Shown here piece by piece: positions 17,435 through 27,073 of a stretch of DNA of 64,000 nt. The notes below the pieces were generated by a model. That model did no database searches. It was not told the origin of the DNA and was given only the letters and a program-made list of their open reading frames with translations. The DNA comes from Bacteroidaceae bacterium (GTDB lineage Bacteria > Bacteroidota > Bacteroidia > Bacteroidales > Bacteroidaceae): contig JAFXTC010000038.1 in NCBI GenBank assembly GCA_017525235.1, forward strand, positions 1-64,000, in the 5' to 3' direction. Within the stretch, counting starts at the first letter, position 1. Each line of letters begins with the position of its first letter. Both the position numbers and the translations under genes were made by a program.

Positions 17435-18313
17435 ATGTGGATCATATATGCTTTTCTTTCTGCAGCTTTGCTGGGCTGTTATGATGTTTGCAAGAAGCAT
17501 TCGCTGAGGGACAATGCTGTTATTCCCGTTCTGTTTCTGAACACCCTGTTCTGCTCTCTCATCTTCCTGCCTTTAGCCCTATCAGTTCCCGTTGGAGGGT
17601 GGGCGGTACAAAAGTACATTATACTGAAAGCCTGTATTGTACTCAGCAGTTGGATTCTGGGTTATATTGGCATAAAATACCTGCCGCTTACTTTGGTGGG
17701 CCCCATCAATGCCACACGGCCCGTAATGGTGCTGTTGGGCGCCTTGCTGATATTTGGCGAACGACTGAACCTATACCAGTGGATAGGTGTAGCATTGGCC
17801 ATTCTCAGTTTCTTTCTCCTAAGCCGTAGCGGCAAGAAAGAAGGGATTGATTTTCGCCATAACCGTTGGATATTCTGTATTGTAGGCGCAGCCATAACCG
17901 GAGCCTTGAGCGGTTTGTATGACAAATACCTGTTAGCCTCTCCCCAAGACGGTGGCGTGGGATTGGATAAACTCACCGTACAGAGCTACTACAACTTCTA
18001 CCAATGCCTGATGATGGGTATTGTACTCTTAACACTCTGGTATCCGCGCAGGCAGAAGAGCACACCTTTTCGTTGGGTATGGAGTATACCCCTCATAAGC
18101 ATCTTCCTGAGTATAGCCGACTATGTATATTTCTGCTCTCTGCACGAGGCAGGAGCACTGGTCAGCGTAGTCAGCATGGTGCGCAGAAGCAGCGTGGTAG
18201 TAAGTTTCATGATTGGTGCCTTCCTCTTTCACGAGAAGAATCTCCGAAGCAAAGCCATCGACCTTTTCCTTGTCCTCTTAGGAATGGTCTTCTTGTTCTT
18301 AGGAACGATTTAG
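17435..18313 (+). CDS. EamA/DMT family inner-membrane transporter
   Basis: A 292-aa, very hydrophobic protein with about ten predicted membrane helices in two halves (1-135 and about 145-292), the pattern of the drug/metabolite transporter superfamily. The motif GPINATRPVMVLLGALLIFGE near 88-108 is typical of EamA repeats. Substrate cannot be told from sequence. It follows the DUF3256 gene closely and faces truA convergently. Confidence 0.85.
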   Translation: MWIIYAFLSAALLGCYDVCKKHSLRDNAVIPVLFLNTLFCSLIFLPLALSVPVGGWAVQKYIILKACIVLSSWILGYIGIKYLPLTLVGPINATRPVMVLLGALLIFGERLNLYQWIGVALAILSFFLLSRSGKKEGIDFRHNRWIFCIVGAAITGALSGLYDKYLLASPQDGGVGLDKLTVQSYYNFYQCLMMGIVLLTLWYPRRQKSTPFRWVWSIPLISIFLSIADYVYFCSLHEAGALVSVVSMVRRSSVVVSFMIGAFLFHEKNLRSKAIDLFLVLLGMVFLFLGTI

Positions 18314-18333
18314 GTTAAGGCTGTTTCAACGAT

Positions 18334-18352
18334 AACGTTAACGAAAACCTAC
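18334..18352. repeat. Hexamer array between convergent genes
   Basis: AACGATAACGTTAACGAAAA, the same hexamer class as in the Asn/Glu linkers of the secreted proteins, here untranslated. Confidence 0.65.
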
Positions 18353-18374
18353 TAAGCTATTAACCTATCAACTG

Positions 18375-19103
18375 TCAATATGCAATCTCCACCAAAAACA
18401 GCGCATTACCCGGTACACTTTCACCGGCAGAGCAACGGTCTTTCTGCTCTATTACCTTGCAGAACTCTTCCTTCGTCATGCGGCCACGCCCTACTTCAAG
18501 CAGGGTTCCTACTATGGCGCGAACCATATTGCGCAAGAATCGGTTGGCAGTGATGGTGAAGCGCCACTGACCGGGGGCTATCTCATCCCAATGTGCTTCT
18601 GTAATGGTACACAGGTTGGTCTTGGTGTCTGTGTTCACCTTCGAGAAACTGGTAAAGTCCTGATACCGAAGCAGCATCTGTGCCGCTTCGTTCATAGCCC
18701 CGAAATCTATCTTCCCATGCAGAAGCCAGCTGTAATGACGACAGAAGGGATCCTTCTGCGTATGCACAAAATAGTGATAGGTCCTACTCGTGGCCGAGAA
18801 GCGGGCATGCATATCATCTGCCACTTGTTCTACCTTCTGCACCGCAATGTCTTGGGGCAGAATCTTGTTCAGTCGGTATGCAAGCTGAGGGCAATCCACA
18901 GCCTCCTCAACATCAAAGTGCGCCACCATCATACGGGCATGCACGCCGGCATCGGTCCTACCCGCTCCCACCACTTCTATTTCCCGTCGCAACAAGGTCG
19001 AGAGTCCCTGTTGCAGCGTCTCTTGCACACTAACCCCGTTGGGCTGAATCTGCCAACCGTGATAGCGTGTACCGTCGTAAGAGAGTGTTATAAAATAGCG
19101 CAT
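18375..19103 (-). CDS. truA: tRNA pseudouridine(38-40) synthase TruA
   Basis: 242 aa from the ATG at 19103 ([18 protein letters not shown]); an in-frame upstream ATG at 19130 would overlap the previous gene and adds no conserved sequence. The catalytic Asp lies in [11 protein letters not shown], and the [20 protein letters not shown] motif near the end is typical. It converts uridines 38-40 of the tRNA anticodon stem to pseudouridine in the cytoplasm. It begins 14 bp after the nuclease gene stop, on the same strand, so it may share that transcript. Confidence 0.95.
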   Translation of the reverse strand: MRYFITLSYDGTRYHGWQIQPNGVSVQETLQQGLSTLLRREIEVVGAGRTDAGVHARMMVAHFDVEEAVDCPQLAYRLNKILPQDIAVQKVEQVADDMHARFSATSRTYHYFVHTQKDPFCRHYSWLLHGKIDFGAMNEAAQMLLRYQDFTSFSKVNTDTKTNLCTITEAHWDEIAPGQWRFTITANRFLRNMVRAIVGTLLEVGRGRMTKEEFCKVIEQKDRCSAGESVPGNALFLVEIAY

Positions 19104-19117
19104 ATCGTTCACTCTCA

Positions 19118-20038
19118 TTACCAGCTCCACTCGGCAAGGTTGCGGGTTGCTTCCACTTGATTCTCCACATCGTCGGGCAGGTTAGGGAAGAAGTTGATAC
19201 CCGTTCGTGCCTCCAGTTCGTCGATGCTGATGGTATAGTCCTTTATGTTGCTGGCCTTATTGTTCCTGTGCTCAACCCAGAAGGCGATGGCGTGGTACTG
19301 GTTGTTGTTGTCTAACAAAAGAATCGCCATCCAGAAGTATTTGGGAACGGGAATAGTGATTCTGCTATCCGCGATAAACGGATTTGCCACGCTTTCGGTT
19401 ATTGTTGTTGAGCCGCCTTTCGCCAAATAGAGCGCTTTACGCTTGCTTTTGGTGAACCCTAGCTTATGTACCCAGTTCTCCATATTCAGCCAGATACCCG
19501 AGTTAAAGTCGTAGAGCTGAGGCTGGATATTAGAGAGGTAATAAGTCTGTCCGTTGGCATTTTGAGACATCAGACGGTCTTGCGAGTTGACGATATGTCC
19601 GCGTGTATAGCCGCTACCAGAGTAGTTCGACAAGCGTGTGCGGTACATCAGCGGAATGATAGAATCCTCCTGAAACGGGTCGCCGTCCCAATAGGCGCCC
19701 TTCCACGTGGTTCCCTTCCAGTTGTTGCGGTTCCAGTTGGTGACTGCATTCAGGTCGGTTACGGCGTATGCTGCCCAACGCTGTGTTTTCTGATCCTTGT
19801 CCCACTCCTCGGTGTAGGTAACGCCGTATCTGTTTGTGCCGTGCACAATAAACATGTTCAGGTCCTTTACCTCGGGCACCTCCATGCGTTGTTGGTAGTC
19901 TCGGGCTCCAGTACCAATAATGGAAAACAGACGGTCGCTGTTTTGGTTTCCGTTTTGGCTTCCGTTATCATCTTTATTGCATGCTGCAAGGCAAACTATT
20001 GTGCAGAGCAACGTCAGAAAGAAATAGCTTTTCTTCAT
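19118..20038 (-). CDS. Lipoprotein DNA/RNA non-specific endonuclease
   Basis: Start set at 20038 ([20 protein letters not shown]), which gives a clear lipobox LAAC; the frame upstream has no conserved features. After the Cys comes NKDDNG, an acidic stretch like the surface-export signal of Bacteroidetes lipoproteins. The 306-aa product has the NUC domain: [12 protein letters not shown] (the family DRGH motif with T for D, catalytic His kept), and [14 protein letters not shown] with the metal-binding Asn. It probably degrades DNA or RNA at the cell surface. Third gene after L31 on the minus strand; truA follows directly. Confidence 0.88.
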   Translation of the reverse strand: MKKSYFFLTLLCTIVCLAACNKDDNGSQNGNQNSDRLFSIIGTGARDYQQRMEVPEVKDLNMFIVHGTNRYGVTYTEEWDKDQKTQRWAAYAVTDLNAVTNWNRNNWKGTTWKGAYWDGDPFQEDSIIPLMYRTRLSNYSGSGYTRGHIVNSQDRLMSQNANGQTYYLSNIQPQLYDFNSGIWLNMENWVHKLGFTKSKRKALYLAKGGSTTITESVANPFIADSRITIPVPKYFWMAILLLDNNNQYHAIAFWVEHRNNKASNIKDYTISIDELEARTGINFFPNLPDDVENQVEATRNLAEWSW

Positions 20039-20146
20039 TGTGTGGGAATGGGTTAGGTTTTCTTGGGAAAGAAAAAGAGGTGCAGACGTTCTTCTCATCT
20101 ACACCTCTCCTCCTGTTATTTTCTTTGTCTTGAGGCTCGCTCGGAA

Positions 20147-20398
20147 TTACTTCTTCATGCGAGCGTAGCGGCTCATGAACTTATCAACACGACCGGCTGT
20201 GTCAACCAGCTTGCTCTTACCAGTATAGAAGGGGTGAGAGGTGTTACTGATTTCCAACTTAATCAAGGGGTAAGTTTCGCCCTCGAACTCAATGGTGTCA
20301 TTGCTCTTTGCAGTAGAGCGGCTCAGGAACATATCGCCGTTGCTCATGTCCTTGAACACTACGGGGCGATAGTTTTCGGGATGGATTCCTTCTTTCAT
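20147..20398 (-). CDS. rpmE2: 50S ribosomal protein L31 type B
   Basis: 83 aa from the ATG at 20398 ([17 protein letters not shown]); the open frame extends upstream without L31 similarity. It lacks the Cys pairs of zinc-binding L31, so it is the type B form, and carries TSHPFYTGK and AGRVDKF. It is a large-subunit protein in the central bridge. A promoter-like element lies at 20474-20481. Confidence 0.95.
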   Translation of the reverse strand: MKEGIHPENYRPVVFKDMSNGDMFLSRSTAKSNDTIEFEGETYPLIKLEISNTSHPFYTGKSKLVDTAGRVDKFMSRYARMKK

Positions 20399-20473
20399 TT
20401 TTTCTTTTGTTTTATGCTCCCGAATTTCCGTAAACGGAAGGTGATAAGGAGCTGTTATTAATGATTTTGCGTG

Positions 20474-20505
20474 CAAAGGTATGTCTTTTTTCTGTTTCCA
20501 CCAAG
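20474..20505 (-). promoter_or_regulatory. Promoter of rpmE2
   Basis: On the minus strand TACCTTTG at 20481-20474, with CTTG at 20505-20502 as a weak -33. Confidence 0.6.
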
Positions 20506-20545
20506 AGAATCGCGAAATATTTTGTGGGGTGCTGCCTTTTGGGCA

Positions 20546-20579
20546 TAATAAAAGGGGCAAGATTGAAAATCTGCCCCTT
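20546..20579 (-). terminator. Terminator of the small beta-barrel gene
   Basis: On the minus strand AAGGGGC-AGATT pairs with the other arm with a single bulge, followed by TTTTATTATG. It lies 31 bp past the stop at 20610. Confidence 0.75.
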
Positions 20580-20609
20580 ATAATTAAATTAAAGTCTGAT
20601 GTCTAAATC

Positions 20610-21173
20610 TTAGAACATGTAACCTACGTTGATGTAGAGGTTTCTGTTCTTGCTAGTACCCCAGTTAGTTGTCTTAAGCAGACCGAAGTCATAACCAATA
20701 CGCAGCTGGAACTTCTTGTATTCAGCACCAACACCTATGCCGAGACCGAAATCAAATTTCTTGCCATCCCAACCATCAGCGCTAAAGATCTTGGTGTCAT
20801 AGTACTTACCAGCTATACCAATAGCCATGTAAGGACCAAACTCTCCAAACAGAGAGAAGTCATCGTTGAAGCTATAGCGGTAACCGCCCTTGATGGGGAT
20901 TTCCAGGTAGTAAGGCTTTGCTTTTTCACCTCCGGCATCCTTATATCCCTTCTGTGAGATTCCGAGACCTAATGTTGCGAACCAGTGGTTGCTGAAGTTG
21001 TACTCACCGCGAACACCTGCATTAAAACCAATCTTATTAGCACCGCCAGCATTGTCGGTAACTGTAGAAACGTTTAAACCTACTGTAGGACCAAAACGGA
21101 ATTTCTTGAAGTCCTGAGCGCTAATTGTCAATGTAACAAGCGCAAGTGCTAACACTGTAAAAAGTTTTTTCAT
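20610..21173 (-). CDS. Small outer-membrane beta-barrel protein
   Basis: 187 aa; signal peptide MKKLFTVLALALVTLTISAQ, then alternating strands with Gly/aromatic residues typical of the 8-stranded OMP_b-brl_2 (PorT-like) family, for example FRFGPTVGLNVS near the start and LYINVGYMF at the end. It should sit in the outer membrane; its function is not known. It has its own promoter and terminator, so it is a single-gene unit. Confidence 0.82.
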   Translation of the reverse strand: MKKLFTVLALALVTLTISAQDFKKFRFGPTVGLNVSTVTDNAGGANKIGFNAGVRGEYNFSNHWFATLGLGISQKGYKDAGGEKAKPYYLEIPIKGGYRYSFNDDFSLFGEFGPYMAIGIAGKYYDTKIFSADGWDGKKFDFGLGIGVGAEYKKFQLRIGYDFGLLKTTNWGTSKNRNLYINVGYMF

Positions 21174-21234
21174 AATGGATAATGTTTTAGTTAGTAATTA
21201 TGTTAAAAACTCGCTTTTCTTTTAATTGTTTTTG

Positions 21235-21266
21235 CAAATATAGTCGATTTCGCAATATCATCCAAA
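21235..21266 (-). promoter_or_regulatory. Promoter of the small beta-barrel gene
   Basis: On the minus strand TATATTTG at 21242-21235 with TTTG at 21266-21263, 20 nt apart. Confidence 0.7.
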
Positions 21267-21310
21267 CAAATTTTAACTTTTCTGCAAATTTGTGTCATTT
21301 TTTTTAATGA

Positions 21311-21342
21311 ATAAGGGGCAAAAACTGATTTTTGCCCCTTAT
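21311..21342 (-). terminator. Hairpin after the OB-fold lipoprotein gene
   Basis: A perfect 14-bp stem (ATAAGGGGCAAAAA with TTTTTGCCCCTTAT) around CTGA, 14 bp past the stop at 21356. No T run follows on the minus strand, so it may act by stem strength or stabilise the mRNA end. Confidence 0.65.
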
Positions 21343-21355
21343 GATGTGTTAAAGA

Positions 21356-23347
21356 CTATTTTATTCCAAAGAAGATGATGCGTTTTTCTGATGTTACGGT
21401 TACCGTTGTCTGTGCTGCAACCTCGAACTCGTATTTATCATCCTCTGTAACGGTGATGGTGTAGGGTGAGTTCTGAGCTGCGCCATCGTTGGGTTGAACA
21501 GTAACTTCCTTTATTAATTCTTCGCCATTCTTTAGGAGTACTTTAGCGGGATCTCCTCCCTTCCAAGTGATAGCATAGAAGGTGTGCTTGCCGGCAGGAA
21601 CGCTGAGGGTGAAGTCGCCAGCTGCCTTAGAAGTACCAATCTTTAGGACTTTGCAATCAGCTACGCCGTTGATGGTGGCTACTCCATTGTCGTAGAAGTT
21701 GGTGCCGCCTGTGTAAGAGAGGCTGATGCCGTACTCTGATGTGTCACCACTATCGCCGCCGCCACCTTCATCTCCGCCTTCTCCGGCCTCGAGGATTTCA
21801 ACGTTGGCATTCTTAATTTCAGGAGTAACGACGCCCTCCTTGACGTACTTCATCAGGTTTCCGGTAATCTTAACCTTAGAGCCTTTGACAAATTTGCTTA
21901 CGCCCTCGGGCAGATTAGCCCAATATGCCTCGAACATATTGTCGCCATCCTTGGTGTCAGCCATCCAGAATGTCTGCTGGTTCTTGCTAACGCTTCCTAC
22001 AACCTCAGTGATATAACCGGTTACGGTATAAACCTCGGTAGATGTGCCACCATCGGCTAAAGCATTAGCCAGTTCAACAGCCTGAGCACAAGTAACGGGT
22101 GTTCCTTCTACGATATCGCCACCACCGCCGTCGCCAGCTTCAAGGATTTCAACCTTTGCATTTTTGATTTCAGGAGTAACAGCACCGGTAGTCTTATTAA
22201 CGTACTTCATGAGCTGACCGGTAATCTTAACCTTAGAGCCCTTAACGAATTCTGTTACTCCTTCTGGCAGATCTGCCCAATATGCCTCGAACACACGACC
22301 GCCATCCTTGGTGTCAGCCATCCAGAATGTCTGTTGGTTCTTGCTAACGCTTCCTACAACCTCTGTAATATAGCCAGTAACGGTATAGGTCTCGGTTGAG
22401 GTTGCGCCATCAGCCAGTGCGTTGGTCAGTTCAACAGCCTCGGCACAGGTAACGGGTGTTCCTTCTACGATATCGCCACCGCCGCCGTCGCCAGCTTCGA
22501 GGATTTCAACCTTTGCATTTTTGATTTCAGGAGTAACAGCACCGGTAGTCTTATTAACGTACTTCATGAGCTGACCGGTAATCTTAACCTTAGAGCCCTT
22601 AACGAATTCTGTTACGCCTTCTGGCAGATCAGCCCAAAATGCCTCGAACACACGACCGCCATCCTTGGTGTCAGCCATCCAGAATGTCTGTTGGTTCTTG
22701 CTAACGCTTCCTACAACCTCTGTGATGTAACCTGTAACGGTGTAAACCTCAGTAGAAGTTGCGCCATCTTCCAGTGCATTGGTGAGTTCAACAGCCTCGG
22801 CACAAGTAACGGGTGTACCTTCTACGATGTCACCACCGCCCCCACCTTGGGCATTGATAGAATAAACATAGGCTTTACCCTTGCCAACGGTTTCGGGAGT
22901 ATTGCCTTTGTAGTTAACAACCTTACCGTAGACAACTACCTCATCACCCTGTTTAATATCAGAAACAGCGGTGAACTTCTTGTTGCCCGGTCCATAAACT
23001 TGGAAGGCGGTAAAGGTCTTGCTCTTGTTGCCCTCATCAATCATGGTGAAGGTCATGTTTCCATACTGGCTGATAGTTGACTCTGTTGTGGTGTTGGATG
23101 CCACCTTACCCTTAACGTAAACAGCCTGCTCAGATTCTACATCGGCATCTAACTGACTGATGTATGCCAAAACGCCAGCCACGTTAAACGGATTCTCTAA
23201 TGTACCGTCTCCAGCGGGAGCAACTTCGACGTCAGGCTCTTTTTCTTCGTGGCCTGGAAGTACATACGGTGCAGGAACGTCCTCGCAGCAGGTGAAAGCA
23301 AATACGCCTAACAAGGCGAGGATGGTGCTTTTAAAAGTCTTTTTCAT
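21356..23347 (-). CDS. DUF6359-like OB-fold lipoprotein with three near-identical repeats
   Basis: 663 aa. The N-terminus MKKTFKSTILALLGVFAFTCC is probably a lipoprotein signal, though the lipobox is weak. Residues about 40-165 (GDGTLENPFNVAGVLAYI to VYSINA) look like the DUF6359 OB-fold type. Three 119-aa repeats follow (about 175-530), each GTPVTCAEAVEL, VYTVTGYITEVVGS, TFWMADTKDG, KGSKVKITGQLMKYV and a Gly-rich hinge; the third is the most divergent. A C-terminal beta domain (about 550-663) ends FFGIK. OB folds of this kind bind nucleic acids or glycans; which one applies here is unknown. It sits just downstream of a DUF5689 lipoprotein and a TonB-receptor-like barrel on the same strand. 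Confidence 0.8.
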   Translation of the reverse strand: MKKTFKSTILALLGVFAFTCCEDVPAPYVLPGHEEKEPDVEVAPAGDGTLENPFNVAGVLAYISQLDADVESEQAVYVKGKVASNTTTESTISQYGNMTFTMIDEGNKSKTFTAFQVYGPGNKKFTAVSDIKQGDEVVVYGKVVNYKGNTPETVGKGKAYVYSINAQGGGGGDIVEGTPVTCAEAVELTNALEDGATSTEVYTVTGYITEVVGSVSKNQQTFWMADTKDGGRVFEAFWADLPEGVTEFVKGSKVKITGQLMKYVNKTTGAVTPEIKNAKVEILEAGDGGGGDIVEGTPVTCAEAVELTNALADGATSTETYTVTGYITEVVGSVSKNQQTFWMADTKDGGRVFEAYWADLPEGVTEFVKGSKVKITGQLMKYVNKTTGAVTPEIKNAKVEILEAGDGGGGDIVEGTPVTCAQAVELANALADGGTSTEVYTVTGYITEVVGSVSKNQQTFWMADTKDGDNMFEAYWANLPEGVSKFVKGSKVKITGNLMKYVKEGVVTPEIKNANVEILEAGEGGDEGGGGDSGDTSEYGISLSYTGGTNFYDNGVATINGVADCKVLKIGTSKAAGDFTLSVPAGKHTFYAITWKGGDPAKVLLKNGEELIKEVTVQPNDGAAQNSPYTITVTEDDKYEFEVAAQTTVTVTSEKRIIFFGIK
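21747..22818 (-). repeat. Three 357-bp direct repeats inside the OB-fold lipoprotein gene
   Basis: The landmark CCTTCTACGAT begins at 22104, 22461 and 22818, exactly 357 bp apart (119 codons). The two upstream units are nearly identical in DNA; the last diverges after the KYVNK position. The repeats are long and similar enough for homologous recombination to change their number. Confidence 0.92.
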
Positions 23348-23370
23348 TGTTGTATATTTTTTTGTTTTTA

Positions 23371-23392
23371 TTTTCGTTTTCGTTTTCGTTAC
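23371..23392. repeat. Hexamer array, TTTTCG x3
   Basis: Reads AACGAA-type on the minus strand; it starts at the stop region of the DUF5689 gene and forms the leader of the next gene. Confidence 0.7.
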
Positions 23393-24237
23393 TCAACGAT
23401 ATCACTCATGAAACGCATGCCTAACTGCCATCCGCCGTTGTAGCGACCGAGTACGCCATAGATGGTGTACACGTGACCTTCCTTGATGGGATAGCTGGCA
23501 AAATCGGCGTATGTGCTTGTACGCAGGTCGAGTGTGCCTCCACCCTCCAGATTGATGGTGTTGGTAACACCGTTACCTGTATCGGCATCTTCGGGTGCAG
23601 CCAAAACCCAACGCTCTGTGCTCTTGGGTGTAATGGAACCCCTTACGCGGACAATACATCCTGTCCACTGGTCTTTGCTGCGGTCTTTAACATCGGCAAA
23701 GTCGAGTGTATCGATACGTGAGGGATCGGGAGCGCCCAAGAATTTAACACGACTCCAGAAAGCCTGCTGGCTCATACGTCCGATGCGCTCTGTTCCTGCC
23801 GCATTCTTGGTGGGGTAGCCCAACTGGGCGTTGCTGCCGTAACCGCCGATATAAACATCCTTCAGGCTGAACAGAATCTCTTGTCCGGGCTGGATGTAAT
23901 TATAAATAGCATTCATGTTTACGCCGATAATCAGGAAGCCCGGATCCTGCTTGGTGCCGTCTTGCAGCACAATCTGTTGGGTCAGGTTTCCTCCGTCATC
24001 TGTGCAGATGACAGTTCCGCGCAACATGCTGTCTGTGGTAATCTGCTCAAACTTGTTTGAGCCTGTAGTATTGCTGTATAGTGTCTTCAGTTCCTGAATG
24101 GAGATAACGTTATGCTCCAGAAGTTTCTTGTTCCAGATGGTGTAATTGGTGTATACGTCGTCTTCCCAACCAGTATTCTGGCAGGCAGAAGCCGCAAAGC
24201 CCAAAACCAAGGTGAGCAGTATATAACTCTTTTTCAT
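23389..24237 (-). CDS. DUF5689 domain lipoprotein
   Basis: 282 aa; signal MKKSYILLTLVLGFAASAC with lipobox ASAC, then QNTGWEDD (acidic, surface-export-like). The body begins with ISIQELKTLYS and has strands DSMLRGTVICTDDGGNLTQQIVLQDG and GQEILFSLKDVYIGGYG, which I recognise as DUF5689, an OB-like family seen beside TonB receptors in Bacteroidetes. By position it may be the surface partner of the barrel at 24274, but it is not a SusD protein: there is no SusD-like helical core. The barrel gene ends 36 bp upstream, so they are likely one operon. Confidence 0.82.
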   Translation of the reverse strand: MKKSYILLTLVLGFAASACQNTGWEDDVYTNYTIWNKKLLEHNVISIQELKTLYSNTTGSNKFEQITTDSMLRGTVICTDDGGNLTQQIVLQDGTKQDPGFLIIGVNMNAIYNYIQPGQEILFSLKDVYIGGYGSNAQLGYPTKNAAGTERIGRMSQQAFWSRVKFLGAPDPSRIDTLDFADVKDRSKDQWTGCIVRVRGSITPKSTERWVLAAPEDADTGNGVTNTINLEGGGTLDLRTSTYADFASYPIKEGHVYTIYGVLGRYNGGWQLGMRFMSDIVE

Positions 24238-24273
24238 ATCTCTTCTGTATTTATATATAATAATGTATAGGGG

Positions 24274-26946
24274 TTAGAAGCGGTAGTTGATGTTCAGCAT
24301 AAAGTTGAATCCCTGAGCATAGAACTTCTTGGGGTTCTTGCTGAAGTCATAAATACGCTCGTTGCCCTGTGTTCCGTTCTTGTTGGTGCTGTAGTTACTA
24401 CGGCTCTGCTCGTAACCGCCTGTGCAGATTTTGCGGTTGTTGAGTATGTTGGTAAGTGTAAGGTTGATGCTCAGGGGGTGATGAGCTACGAAGAACTGTC
24501 GACCGATGCTGGCATCCAGCATAAAGCCTCCGTTTCCTCTGGCCTGTGCGGGGACAGCTTTATCGTTGATGGTCTGTGCGCCAGTAACCAAGTCTTCTGT
24601 AACATAGGGAGTCCCAGATGCATCCACAGGATTAAAGGTCTTAAGTGTTTCGTGGTAGCGCAGACAGGGGCTGTAAGAGAGGTAGATGCGGTCGTAGTAG
24701 TTACCTATGAGTGACAGGTACCACCTCTTTATGCGGTAGTTGATAGCTAAGCTATAAGCAGAAAGCGGTGTGCCGCTCTCGCGCATACCCTTGTTGCGAC
24801 AAATATCTTGGTTCTCTGTACCGTATGTGCTGAGTGTATAGACACACTTTGAGTCGTCGTTGTACTTATTGTCGCTCCAGGTTCCCATAGCGGTGATGTC
24901 GAGGCTGCTGGTAATCTTGAACTTAGCTCCCCATTCAACACCATAATAGTCTCTGCTGACATCGGTAAGAGAAACGTAGGTAAAGCTGTTAACATCGTCG
25001 AAGTAGAAATTCTGCCACTCTGTTCCGTGATATGTGTGGGTGTAGTAACCTGTGACGTTCAGTTGCAGCCAGTTGTTATTCAGGCGGTAGCCCACCTCTG
25101 CAGATGTGATTTTCTCGTTGCGCAGGTTCTTGACGAAGTTGTTGTTCATCTCGGGACTTACGAAAGCTGTGCTGGCAAAGGGGGCGCGGGTCTCGAATCC
25201 AAGTCCTAAGGCAATGCCATGACCCTTGCCCAGATTGAATGTGGCTCCCATTTTAGTTCCTCCGTCCAGGAAGCCAGCCTTTTTGCTTTCTCCGTATGAG
25301 AACTTCACTTCGCGGCCGTTCTCGTCAACAAAGTTGGGGCAGATACCATTGTTCATCTTACCGTCGCGCCACATCTGTGTACCGCCAATCTTGGCAGAGA
25401 TGAAGTAGTGGGTTATACCCTTATCGAACGTGAACGAGGTCCAAGCTTTTGCGTCGCGGACAAAGATGTTGTAGTCGTAACCATAACGGTCGCCCTCGCC
25501 AATCTGATGTGGACTGGTAAAGAGCTTGTCGTAAAGGTTGTAGTATGTTTCGTTGGCACCAGGCATATAGGCGCCAATGGCGTAGTTATTGACGTTAGTC
25601 ATGTATTTGGCTCCCAACATATCCTCGATAGTCTGGTAGTGCATACCCTTGTTGGTGCCTAACTGAATACCTGTACGCCACTTGATGTTCTGAGTAATAG
25701 TGTAGTCGAAAGTGCTACCCAGGCGCAGATTCAGGTGGTCGTTGTGCTTGGCAGAGATGAAGTAAGCAGCATCCTTGCCCAGCGCATTGTTGGTGTGGTT
25801 GGCTGCATAGAGGCGGTCGAAGTTAATTTGGCGGTTAGCCTCGCTGCGTGTCCAGTAATCGTAGCTATCCTGCCATGCACCCACTCCGTATTCCCAGTTC
25901 TGGATGTTTCCTCCATTGCCATCTACATCTGCAACATCCCATACATCATATTGGCTGCTGGGGAAGTTCTTCCAGTAGTCGGGGGCAGGGTTCTGCGAAT
26001 CGTTGTACTGCAGACGTGTGGCGCTGTATTTAACGTACTTGCCAACAAGGCTGGTGGTAAGCTTCATCTTGTCGTTAATCTTATAATCCCAAGTCAGCAA
26101 GAGGGTGGGCTCAAAGTTGTTAACAACACGACTGGAGCGCATCTTACCGTTCTGGTAACCCCAGTAAGGGTTGTACTGGCGGTCGTTGGCGAGCCAGTAA
26201 GCCTCGTCGGTCGAGGCACCCTGCTGTGCACGTTCTGTGGGGTTGCCCCATGTGGCAATATTAAATGAATGCTTGTCGTTAATAACTTTCTGCAAGCTCA
26301 GGAAGTATCCCAGGCTGTTGTAGAAGGTACCCTTAACGGCAGCCGTCTGCATGTTGGCCCAGCGGTAACCGATAGTGCCGAAGAAAGCCCATCCCTTATC
26401 CGTAAGTCCTGTTCCGAATGTATACATTGCTCGGATGGTATAGTTACGGTTGGCTCCTGAAAGAGTTACCTTATGCCCGGCAGGCATCATGCTGGCGCGG
26501 AAGTTGTAGTTGCCGCTTCCTCCCAGGTTGGGAACGCTGAAGGAATTGTCCTCGAACGGGCTTGAAATATCCTGATTACGTGTGGCGTCGTTCATACCGC
26601 CAATGGTGGAGAAATTAAAACGTCCGTTCTCGATGTTATTAACCATTACACCATTCATGTACATATCATTGTAACGTGAGTCGTACGAACGGAACTTGAA
26701 GCGTACCGGACTCCACTGATAACCGATGTTGTTGGTGTAAACATTATTGGCAGAGCCAACCTGAATGATGTTGACTGTCTGGTCATCATCTTCGCCCAAC
26801 TGCGACTCCGACAAGACAAAGGATGACCCCTCCTCGTGGATTTCATCCTCTAAGTTACTGACAGAAATCGTGTCAGTTTTCGTCTGAGCGAAACAGAATG
26901 GTGCGGCAAACAATGCCAGAACCAAAAGCTGATGCTTCTTTCTCAT
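24274..26946 (-). CDS. TonB-dependent receptor-like outer-membrane protein
   Basis: Start at 26946 (MRKKHQLLVLALFAAPFCFAQ) because it yields a signal peptide; the longer frame to 27012 overlaps the promoter. The 890-aa product has a plug-like stretch (about 40-150, including RFKFRSYDSRYNDMYMNGVMVNNIENGRF) followed by a long barrel with aromatic-ended strands, closing in NINYRF, a typical final strand. It lacks the N-terminal carboxypeptidase-like domain of SusC proteins. It should import a substrate across the outer membrane with TonB energy. Neighbours are two OB-fold-type lipoproteins downstream and a divergent nuclease-family gene, so oligonucleotides or a phosphate-containing substrate are possible. 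Confidence 0.82.
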   Translation of the reverse strand: MRKKHQLLVLALFAAPFCFAQTKTDTISVSNLEDEIHEEGSSFVLSESQLGEDDDQTVNIIQVGSANNVYTNNIGYQWSPVRFKFRSYDSRYNDMYMNGVMVNNIENGRFNFSTIGGMNDATRNQDISSPFEDNSFSVPNLGGSGNYNFRASMMPAGHKVTLSGANRNYTIRAMYTFGTGLTDKGWAFFGTIGYRWANMQTAAVKGTFYNSLGYFLSLQKVINDKHSFNIATWGNPTERAQQGASTDEAYWLANDRQYNPYWGYQNGKMRSSRVVNNFEPTLLLTWDYKINDKMKLTTSLVGKYVKYSATRLQYNDSQNPAPDYWKNFPSSQYDVWDVADVDGNGGNIQNWEYGVGAWQDSYDYWTRSEANRQINFDRLYAANHTNNALGKDAAYFISAKHNDHLNLRLGSTFDYTITQNIKWRTGIQLGTNKGMHYQTIEDMLGAKYMTNVNNYAIGAYMPGANETYYNLYDKLFTSPHQIGEGDRYGYDYNIFVRDAKAWTSFTFDKGITHYFISAKIGGTQMWRDGKMNNGICPNFVDENGREVKFSYGESKKAGFLDGGTKMGATFNLGKGHGIALGLGFETRAPFASTAFVSPEMNNNFVKNLRNEKITSAEVGYRLNNNWLQLNVTGYYTHTYHGTEWQNFYFDDVNSFTYVSLTDVSRDYYGVEWGAKFKITSSLDITAMGTWSDNKYNDDSKCVYTLSTYGTENQDICRNKGMRESGTPLSAYSLAINYRIKRWYLSLIGNYYDRIYLSYSPCLRYHETLKTFNPVDASGTPYVTEDLVTGAQTINDKAVPAQARGNGGFMLDASIGRQFFVAHHPLSINLTLTNILNNRKICTGGYEQSRSNYSTNKNGTQGNERIYDFSKNPKKFYAQGFNFMLNINYRF

Positions 26947-26981
26947 GATAATAGTAGTTTGTTTGTTGTTATATATTTCTG

Positions 26982-26989
26982 CAAACTTA
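26982..26989 (-). promoter_or_regulatory. -7 element of the TonB-receptor operon
   Basis: TAAGTTTG on the minus strand, 36 nt from the start at 26946. No good -33 is seen. Confidence 0.5.
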
Positions 26990-27073
26990 CAAAAAATATT
27001 TCGACTTACCATACGTTATAATAAAAAAAAGAGAAAAAATCCAAAATGTTATGTATGTTATATAAAAAAGTCT

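Noticed and set aside
20399-20560. N-terminal extension of L31
   Set aside because: The extension crosses the promoter and has no ribosomal protein similarity; L31 type B is about 83 aa.
21311-21342. Riboswitch-like hairpin
   Set aside because: It is a simple stem-loop past a stop codon, not in a leader, and no known aptamer pattern is seen.
24274-26946. SusC/SusD glycan utilisation locus
   Set aside because: The barrel lacks the SusC N-terminal domain and there is no SusD gene or glycosidase in its operon.
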